Below the pieces are notes generated by a model. It was not told the DNA's origin and made no database searches. It saw only the letters and a program-made list of their open reading frames with translations. From Spirogloea muscicola (Eukaryota; Streptophyta; Zygnematophyceae; Spirogloeales; Spirogloeaceae), in assembly GCA_009602725.1 (NCBI GenBank), contig WELB01000128.1, positions 395,762 to 412,941 of the forward strand: a stretch of DNA of 17,180 nt. Reading direction: 5' to 3'. Position numbers and translations under genes: made by a program. Of this stretch, positions 9,220-17,180 are shown piece after piece; the stretch's first letter is position 1; every line of letters begins with the position of its first letter.

Positions 9220-10237
9220 ATGGGGCGGACCCCGCTGGCCGCCTGCACCGACGATGCCTGCATTGGATCGGCAGTGGCTCCGTCGCCATCGAACATGACT
9301 GGGTATGTCACATCTTGCAGGAGCCGCTGTCATGGCGGTGATTCGCTGCCGCTGCCGCTGCTCGGCGTCCTCCAGCCATGGCGCTCGAGTCGGGCGACGG
9401 CCGCCGTCACCTGCATTGCGCCAGTCGGGTGTCGGCGTCGGCCCGCAGTATCCGCTGCACTGAGGCGCTGACCAGCGGTCCTCCCCCCCTCCTCTTCTTG
9501 GCCCGCTCGCAGTGACTCCAGTGCACGGCAGCTGGGCTTCGGCCCTATGCCATTCATCCCCATCATCGCGCTCATGGCCGTCCTCATCGGCGGCTTGGCC
9601 CTAGTCATGGCACTGCGCATTGTGCACGCGCGCCAGCTGAGCCGAGCGGCAGCCAGGCCGGGGGCGACACCACTGCCTGCAGCAAACGGCGGCGCCGGCA
9701 AGGCCGGCGCCGCACAGACCCACGAGCCGATCGAGGTGCCTGAGCAGCCCACCTCTCGCCCTCCCTCCTCCACCCCCCTCCCTACTCCCTCTTGCCCCCA
9801 CGTCCCAACGACCAGGTCTCCACCTTCTGTGCCTGTCTCCAGCCTTCCACCATCCTGCCTAAGGGCTTTCCTTGAGCCACTCTACGAGAATATCTTGACT
9901 CATGGAATCTGTATGCTGCTGGCTGCTTACATTGCTGGGCTTTGCTGGGCCCCCAACAACAATGCAGGTCTTCACGGGCCCCACATTTGTCATGCCTGGC
10001 GAGCGGGAGGCGCGGTGGATTGGCTTGCGTGTGGAGTCGGCCGCTGGCAGCCCGCGGCTGCACGCCTCCCAGCTCAGCAGCCCGGCGTCGAGCCACCCTG
10101 CGACGCCGGGGACGAGCCTGCGCTGCGACGGCCTGCGCCTGGACGTGGCTTGCAGTCCAAGGTTGCCACCGCCCACAGAAAGAGATGGCACGGGAAGCAA
10201 GCCCACCACGCCAGGGAAGGCCCTGAAGGATCTGTGA
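9220..10237 (+). CDS. Small single-pass membrane protein of unknown function, 3 exons
   Basis: Exons: 9220-9302, 9513-9735, 9968-10237. Both introns are GT-AG and phases agree, giving 191 residues ending at TGA 10235-10237. The start is the only in-frame ATG in a frame open back to the CT tract; an upstream coding exon is not excluded. Residues 1-41 are short and polar with two Cys. Residues 42-62 (FIPIIALMAVLIGGLALVMAL) are one hydrophobic membrane segment, followed by RIVHARQ and a basic, Ala/Pro/Gly-rich tail. By the positive-inside rule the C-terminal side should be cytosolic. Exon 3 begins VFTGPTFVMPGEREARWIGL, the only stretch that looks conserved, then becomes Ser/Pro/Thr-rich. I do not recognise the family. 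The layout is loosely like plant GLUTAMINE DUMPER proteins, but their VIMAG motif is not present. A different last exon through the donor-like AAG/GTTGCC near 10160 is possible. Confidence 0.6.
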
Positions 10238-10664
10238 CCACCGATACTGTTGGCACTTGGGTCCTCACCTTGACTTTGTTCTTCTTAGCGGGTTATTCTT
10301 TCACTGAAGGCTACAAAAGCTCAGTTAGCATGCGCCTCTCAGATTGTAATACTAATCTGCAACGCAACAAATAAGCCTTCTGCATATAAGCAGAAGTCAG
10401 CCAGTACTATGACGTCTCTAGCAGCTCGTGCTTCCGCGCAGGGTGGGGCTTGTCGGCTGCCAAGTCAATGCTCAGGCGTCTGCTTGAAGTAAGCTGTTGC
10501 TGTGATTTGCCATGTGCAAGTATACCTCCAGGTGTCATGACCACCCCAGAATGGTCAACTTTCGTGACAAATAAATGGTAGAAAACGAACAGGAAGCGCT
10601 TTATGGCTTTCATGGGTCTCAGGCAGGTTCTGCTCGATTGTGCAGATCTGACTTGGTTGTGCTC
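10238..10664. other. Spacer between convergent genes
   Basis: The stop codons of the membrane-protein gene (+) and the JMJ21-like gene (-) face each other 427 bases apart. The spacer holds a TGTAA motif at 10345-10349 and a perfect 7-bp hairpin, CTTCTGC (10377-10383)-ATATAA-GCAGAAG (10390-10396). No additional gene was seen. Confidence 0.6.
10345..10349 (+). promoter_or_regulatory. TGTAA polyadenylation motif
   Basis: TGTAA, the usual polyadenylation signal of chlorophyte algae, lies 108 bases after the stop of the membrane-protein gene. It supports transcript termination near 10360-10375 and the + strand gene model. Confidence 0.5.
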
Positions 10665-13600
10665 TTAATGCTTATAGTCACTGGCTAGTATTGGCTGTTC
10701 TTGCGCCTGTGCGCTTGGAAAGTATGAGTTCAGAGGGCCCCAGATGGCGTCTTCCACTTCCCTCAGGCTTTTGGCCTCAAGCAGATCTGCCCGATGGCCG
10801 AATATTGCCGCCGTTGGGTTGAGCTCATGGACCAAGCAGTAACACCTGCCATGTTCCAGGACGAGACTGCAATCTTAATTCCTACTGTACGGCACCTCAT
10901 TGTCTTGTACCCCAAACACAGGGACAAGGACAACATCTCATCAGGTTTGCTGCCCGCGAAGAAAGAAAGGCTGGAAGCGGGAGGACATACATTGCACGGT
11001 ATGATGTGCGATAATTGTGGCCCTGGACTTGAGCTCCATCAGTGCTGGACTGGCGTTCAGCTTCACCTCGCGAGCTTTCTCCATGTACTTGGAGCGGGAG
11101 GTCGTAGCGGGACAAGAAGTGTGACAACAAAGCGTGGTCGCAGCGGAAGACACAGATGTGTACGGCGAGGAGCTCCATCAGTGGATCTCCTGGAGACACA
11201 ACATCACACGCAATATAGGAAGAGAACGAGAGAGGCCTCTGTCAGAACGTTCACATTACTTGATACTAGTGCAATTCTACGATCCTAGTGCAGACTCAGC
11301 AGCCCATTGTTACATGTCACACTTATATGCAGCTCTGTCCAACATCTTCGAAAATGCTCAGAGATGTATTAGTAGAGCAGCAATTACCACCATTGATTGA
11401 TACTAACTCAGGCTTTCACTCCACTATGTCAATCCGTAAGTAGCGCAAAGTCCGTGTACATAATTACATCTCGAAGTCAATCTTGATCACTAAATGCACG
11501 GGCTTCAGTGCTTCTCACCAAATTCCACGTCTCCAAAATCGAGCAGGTAAGCAGGACTGTATTTCCTCGATCCACAATGCAAGCCGTTGACCCCAGCCAC
11601 CGGTGCTTCCACCTTCTGAGAAGGGCAAGCGCTTGCTGTTGCCCCTACTCTGACAGGCTTGACCAGGACATTGTTGTCGGTTACATCAGAATGAAGCCAC
11701 ACAGGTGGCCGATCCTGTTGACAGAGCAAGTCTTCCCAGTTAGAGGGGCAACACTGTCTCTTTGAGGTATATAAACAGGAATCACGTGATCTGCAAAACA
11801 AACATCTGAAGTGAGGGACCTACACAAGGTATGGGCCTACATGGTATACCAGCATCATTGTTCACAAGCATATCAATACTTGACACATCTATTGGCATAA
11901 GAAGGACAGTTATCTGAGCCCACATTCAGTCAGTGGCTGTCAGCATGCAACCTGGCAAGGGATCACGTCGGCCATATCGGAGGGCAGGTACGACTCCAAT
12001 TCTTCCTGCAAGGACGGTGGCAGAGCACTCCTGCACCACACTCGTTGGTCATATGCCAGTGCTCGCATCGGACATCTGAATGAGTCATATGTCACGTGCA
12101 AAGCAGCCCACTCTTGCAAACCTCAGGCTACGTACATCCCATTGCTAGACATCATATTGTTCTAAATCAATTAGAGTATCAAGGGTGAGGGTAAGGTTAT
12201 AGGTTCTCATGACTGCTCACCATGACTTCAGCCTCTCCACTGCGCCACTCCTCAGGAGCCTATATTTCTGTACAAAAGGTTGCCAATGGGGAAGTCCCTC
12301 AAGGCCCTTGACTGGGTCCAAGCTCGCCGTATGCATGGTCTTGCAATGCTGGGAACTGCGACCAGCGGCCCAGCTGTCAAAGCGGAAGCTTGTCGAGGAA
12401 GGGAGTGGAAGGGTATGCAATGCACGAAGAGTCGTCCCCAAAAATGCCGCAAGCTCCCTGAGATCTCCCCATGTCAGGAGGTCATACCTGCCATTGGCAA
12501 TTGCACAATTAGCTGCCAAGGTTCCTAACCATACTCAGTTGTCGTGTATGAGTACAGCACCTAGAAAGCCCTCATAAGATTTGAGAAATATAAGGCAAAC
12601 ACACTGAAGCAAATACAATAAGACCTCAGCTGAAGCGAACAAAGATGTTGCTAGTGTATCAGTCTCATGGCTCTTGGGGGCCTGCCTCAAGGATACTCGA
12701 CTGCAAGCACAAGGAGGGGAGTGCACTGACAAAGAAGGTGCTCTTGGCTTCTATCCTGAATATTGGGCGCAAGGCTGAGGTTTAGGCCTTGCAATGTAGA
12801 GCTTACACAGTGTCAACTGTCTGGCCCTCGCACTTGCGTGTCACAATGAAGGGCCAAAGGAGGTCCTGGCCAGGGCCCCCGTTGACGTCCTGTAGTCCCT
12901 TAAGCCCGCCATTGACCATCCGCTTTCTGGCCTCCGGATGATCTTCCTGAGTGGTACCAAGAGCATCTCCGCTGCCGCGATTGCCATCCTTGACAACATC
13001 GCCATTGCAATTGCTCAAAGTATTTGTAGGAGGCGGCAGGTCCCCAGCACCGTCCCAGAGCACGCAGACTTGCCGCTCAGCCTTGGTGGCAGGGTACAGA
13101 ATACCGCTGGTGATACGTGGCGGGACTCTGTCGCTGAGTGGAGAACTGGCCGATTCCAATGCCTTGTAGAGGCAAAGCTGGCAGAATGCAAAGAGGCTCT
13201 TATTGACTGTTATAACAGCTATCTCTCTATCTTGTGAGTGTGGCAGTTGGTTCCTGTGTGTCAGATCATAGCAGCTATAAGACATGCAGGTTGCTACTCG
13301 GCGTCCTCCTACTGACATCTTGTACCAGTCCATGATACTGTTGAAAATTTCAGCAAGCAATATCCGTTGCAGCAAGGTCACAAGATGCTCACCTCTATGC
13401 TGAGTGCTGCAGCAGGTCCAAGGCCCCCAGTGTCCGTGTAGATCTTGAGCACGAGATCGCCAAGTATGTACACCTGATAGTGGGTAAAGAAACCAAGCTG
13501 AGTAGACCAGCCATAGCAGCAACATACCCACTGTTTGAGACATTGACTACAGTAGGACCTTGACATACTTGAGCTGCTGTAGTCATGAATTGATCTGTCC

Positions 13601-16600
13601 TATAATGCTAAATGATTGCTATTGACTGCTGAGAGTAGATATTCCTGGCAAGATGATGTTCAGAGCATGAGACTCACAGGATTTGATCCGCGGCCCACTG
13701 GAAACTTCTCCACACCCTCTGGGAGCGGGAGGCCAATGGCCACGCAGATTGCTTGCACGCGCTTGAGCCACTCGCTGGCGTTCATGGCCATGCATGCGCA
13801 CTGCACGTGCATACCAAAAATGTACTGCAATTGGCTCCATGGATGTTATGTGCATCATGTTTCAATTTACGGCTGTAAGTGCTGATACTAAGGCTTCACA
13901 TGTAAGGGCTGCAGACAGGAATTGCAGGACTGTGCACCAGTTTTCGTGGAATGCCCTGCTTGGCCCTCGAGGTGCAAATGCCTTCACTTTTAAACAAGTC
14001 TGCGGTCGTGTGATGAGACTCTATCTTTCATTGGGTCCTATTAGTGTTGAGATATGCTGCCCACCTGCCACACTCGATCACGGAGGTGAGGCCTGAGCAG
14101 CCAGAGCTGGCAGAGCCACTCCCGCAAACACTTCCTGCTCAGGTACCCGTCGCTGTCATCAGAGAAATGGTCAACCGCGCCCGCAAAGTCGACCTCCCTG
14201 AGCTCCCAGTCGTTGCTCAACTGGGCTGACTCCAGGTCCTTGACCAAGTCAGCGGACTCGGCGTCGGCCAAGACTTTGCCCTTCTTGACTGTCCTGCCTC
14301 TGGAGTCAACTCTGCCCAAGTACCGGTCCCGCCGTCCGCCAAGCTCCTCGGCAAGTCGCCCTGCCCGAGCGATGCCCCGGTGGCGGAACCCCGGCGCCAT
14401 GTCGCGGCACACGGCCTCCAGGTTGCTCTCGTTGACGTAGTTCTGTGTGACGGCCACCGAGTCCTCGAGGTTCAGCACGCAGTGCCACCACCCTGACGGC
14501 ACGAAGATGACCTCGCCGGACACCTGGGTGCACTCCAGCGGCCTGTCCTCGGGCCGCAGGCACGGGTAGACCTCCAGCCACCACTAGCAAGGGGACGAGA
14601 GGAAGAATAAGCACAATGCAAAGACAACGACAATTCCACTGGGCAGTCAGTGACACTGGTATCAAGCTAAAGAATCTGCAGTATGTAGTAAGATTCTTGT
14701 CATCAAAATCGAGGGTAGAAGCACCTTGCTGACTCTAAGATCTCTGTTGTACTTAATCAAGTTCCCTGATTATGATTAAGATTACTTTGATAGCAGACAG
14801 CCAAACTCCGGAAGTTTCACAACGTAGAGCGCACACTCCGGACAGACGTAAACAGACGGCAAGCATTGCTCGCATGAAGTGAGAGTAAGCTGACTTTGCT
14901 CACGACAGCAAGGTGATGACGACAATATTTGTCAGACCTGAAGCGAGGTCGGGCCGTCAAAATCCACTTCGCCAGCCACCTCGTCAACTTGCACGGTGAC
15001 TCCGGGCGGCACCCTCCCGGGCGGGTACAGCGCCCACCTGCTCATAGGCCGAGTAGCAGAAAGGCCAAGTGAATATTATACATTCATATTGTTACAAAAA
15101 TTACATAAACATTGGAATACGTTATTGAAATTACAAGAGGAGAGCATGGAGGCAGGCCTGGATGCACAGCCGCCAGTGCGACAACCAACCTCTTCTTGCC
15201 GGCCGTGAGGGCATTCCAGGCGGACGTGAGGGCGGGATCGACGTGCCAGCTGGCGCCGGACCTCGCTGGGCCCGCGACGAGCCACCTGTTGATGCCGCCC
15301 CCTCCAGCTTGACATTGATTAGTATATCAGTGTATAATATATATATATTACTGCCGAAGATGCTGACCGTACATGGTGCTGCGCTTGCACACCAACCAGA
15401 AGTGCAAGCAAAGGCCCGCTCATGCAAGTCAAGCGGCTCTGAGTGATCAATACCATCCTTAGGTCCTACACCCGAGAAGCAAGTCAAGTGCCATGGCGGC
15501 CAGACAACCCACCTGTACGATGGCCGCTTGTCAGGGCCGAGGAGCGAGAGGTAGTCCTCCATGACCTGCGGCGGCACCCGGTAGTCGTCCAGCAACGCCG
15601 GTGCCATCTCCCCGAACTGCGCCGCGGCAGGGGCTGTGCCTGATAAAGCAGGGCCACTCTACAGACCTGGTACGTGCTTTGCGACGACCTTGCTTACCCA
15701 GTAACGGACTAGAAGACTGACAAACTTTATTCATGGGTGTAATATTCTACTTCCGCTTCGCCACTCTTATCTTGCTGGCCGCAAAGTCGGAATCTCTCTG
15801 ATATCATCGCGTATCTGCTTTGATCAGTAAGCAAAAGAGCAAAAAGAGCATCTGACAGGTACATGCTTAACATGTTCACACTCAACTAAGGTTACACATA
15901 TTGCCTTGACTCTAGGGACTCAGTTGAACCTTATTGGCAGGTGGACCATGAGGTGTGTACTAAATCTATATAGTGTTTTGTCAACAACCAGCTCAGAAGG
16001 AGGAGGATATATTTGTCAGGGAACGGGGCGCACCTTTTCGTCAAAGATGTAAAGCGGCTCCTCGTCGCGCTGCTGGGCCATGTATGCTAGGTAGTCTTTG
16101 AGCTCCATCGTCACCTTCTTGCCCTGCGACTGCGAGACCTTGAAGGCTGCACCGACTGGAGCGGCGGCTGCCAGCGCCCCAAGGCTGCTCCAGCGCCGCA
16201 TGGCCGGCCATGTAGCCGCAACATCCGTGAGGATGACCTGCAAAAAGATCTCAATGAGTTAGCATGTTGCCCATGTGCTTGTATTGCATCAGGCGTTTCT
16301 GGGCAAGTCAATTAAACTGAATCATCACCGGCTTGATGCCGTCGAACTCGCGAGCAAAGGCCGCAGCTTCGATGCCGGCGCGCCGCTCGATAGCACCATC
16401 GTCCAGGGCAAAGCCCGCCAGCGCGACGTGGCAGCGGTACCAGCGGCGATATAGAAAGAGCGACGTGAACCCTGCAGCATCAGCCACAGGCCCGCAATAA
16501 AAGAGAGCGGGACTGAGCTCCGGTCCTTATCCAATACAAGGCTTAAGGGGAGTAGGGTTAGGGTTTAGAAGTCAGAATGGCAAGGTTTAGGGTTTGGGGT

Positions 16601-17066
16601 TTAGGGGCTTTAGGGTTTAAGGCTTAGGGATTAGGGTTTGGTTTCTGCAGCAGCATCTAGAGCTCGTGCAGAGAGCGTGTCGAGTAGCGCCAGAAAGGGG
16701 TGCTGAGGCAGAGGCTGTGCGCACCGTCGAAGCGGAGGGGCGGGCCCGGCGGCGGCGGCGACCTGCCCTTGTCTGCAGCCAGCCTGAGCACCGTCGATCG
16801 ACAGGGGCTTGCGTCAGGTGTTGGCGTGCTGACGGCCAACGACACGACACGAGCCGTTAGTGGAGTTGCAAGCCTAAGTTCGCAATAAGCTGCTATCTTT
16901 ACTGTTGGTTCACCTCATTCGAGCGATTGTTAGCTCTGGCAGTAGTGCTTACCTGCGGAGGGTGGTGTGGCGCCATGAGTGGTCGTAGCAGAGCGGCCCG
17001 CCGCCGTGGGCACCCAGGCACAGGTGCATCCACAGAGGCTCCTCGCGACAGACGATGTAGAACACG
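10665..17066 (-). CDS. JMJ21-like JmjC-domain oxygenase with C-terminal APH/kinase-like domain, at least 16 exons, 5' end outside window
   Basis: Exons in transcript order: 17066-16953, 16762-16725, 16471-16329, 16237-16034, 15616-15513, 15285-15190, 15037-14938, 14583-14065, 13800-13678, 13473-13393, 13177-12807, 12487-12221, 12030-11952, 11714-11519, 11189-10991, 10845-10665 (stop TAA 10667-10665). All joins are GT-AG and in phase, giving 937 visible residues, close to the roughly 940 of the Arabidopsis protein. Residues 1-50 are the end of an F-box-like region ([21 protein letters not shown]). About 99-310 is the JmjC domain: SGASWHVDP gives Fe(II) ligands His215 and Asp217, [10 protein letters not shown] gives His300, and TSAWNAL...GKKRW holds the likely 2-oxoglutarate-binding Thr/Lys. 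About 455-905 is an APH-like kinase fold: [18 protein letters not shown] with Lys490, the catalytic-type loop HSDVTDNNV (Asp756) and DFGD (805-808). JmjC proteins of this group hydroxylate or demethylate protein side chains; the substrate of this one is unknown. Only the N-terminal F-box start is missing. Confidence 0.92.
15336..15350. repeat. Short TA-rich tract in an intron
   Basis: An alternating TA run (AATATATATATATTA-like) lies in the intron between the exons at 15285-15190 and 15616-15513. It is minor, and I see nothing else in that intron. Confidence 0.6.
16551..16640 (+). repeat. Degenerate interstitial telomere-type (TTTAGGG) repeats
   Basis: Exact TTTAGGG units occur at 16586-16592, 16600-16606 and 16609-16615. 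Variants surround them: TAGGGTTAGGGTTTAG at 16552-16567, TTTGGGG at 16593, CTTAGGG at 16623 and ATTAGGG at 16630. TTTAGGG is the plant and green-algal telomere unit. The array lies in the 253-base intron (16472-16724) of the JMJ21-like gene, with coding exons on both sides, so it is not a chromosome end. Confidence 0.85.
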
Positions 17067-17180
17067 CTGGCGGCGGGAGCGGAGCGGGAGTGGGCAAGCG
17101 GCGTCAGGGGGCGCTAGAACTTCTGCAGCGCCTGCCTTGAGGCAAGGAGCAGAAGAGAGGGCGCGGGAGGGATGGAGGGA

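Noticed and set aside
9968-10050. GLUTAMINE DUMPER VIMAG motif in the membrane protein
   Set aside because: The stretch reads FVMPGE, not VIMAG, and the order of flanking residues differs; the resemblance is only in overall layout.
10794-11288. Plus-strand open frame of 164 codons
   Set aside because: It is antisense to the last two exons of the JMJ21-like gene, which match the plant protein's C-terminus ([10 protein letters not shown]).
13178-13543. Upstream half of a 246-codon minus-strand open frame
   Set aside because: This is intron read-through plus an out-of-frame exon; the real exon of that frame starts at 13177 after a CAG acceptor.
16551-16640. Chromosome end
   Set aside because: The repeats are short and degenerate, and exons of one gene lie on both sides.

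Overview
The window looks like nuclear DNA of a green alga, most likely a trebouxiophyte of the Coccomyxa/Trebouxia kind; the lineage is inference. The support is: genes split into many short exons with GT-AG introns of roughly 90-480 bases, plant-like domain architectures, degenerate plant-type TTTAGGG telomere motifs, a TGTAA polyadenylation motif after one gene, and a LINE fragment of an algal-looking type. No operons, ribosome binding sites, tRNA, rRNA or CRISPR were seen. Genes were modelled by hand: I joined exons only where the reading phase, the splice dinucleotides and the protein family pattern all agree.

Layout. (1) 347-5003, + strand: a 13-exon PAS-domain histidine-kinase-like gene, 5' end unresolved. 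The dimerisation and ATP-binding folds are traceable, but the H box, N box, G1 and G2 motifs are all eroded, so it is probably a pseudo-histidine kinase. (2) 5004-9200: a gene-poor, repeat-rich stretch. It holds at least ten diverged copies, in both orientations, of a repeat with a GGGCTGGC/GCCAGCCC hairpin core. It also holds a broken 3' fragment of a LINE (CCHC knuckle plus restriction-like endonuclease region) followed by a 9-bp hairpin, a diverged 117-bp duplication, a 43-bp tandem duplication and a (CT)~47 tract ending in an undetermined base. (3) 9220-10237, + strand: a three-exon gene for a 191-residue single-pass membrane protein of unknown function. (4) 10665-17066, - strand, running off the right edge: a gene of at least 16 exons for a homologue of plant JMJ21 (F-box/JmjC protein with a C-terminal APH/kinase-like domain). 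937 residues are visible and the catalytic residues of both enzyme-like domains are kept. One of its introns carries the telomere-like repeats.

The genes show no obvious shared pathway. The membrane-protein gene and the JmjC gene converge, with stop codons 427 bases apart. The most interesting items are the pseudo-histidine kinase, the two-orientation hairpin repeat family around the LINE relic, and the telomeric repeats inside a JMJ21 intron.
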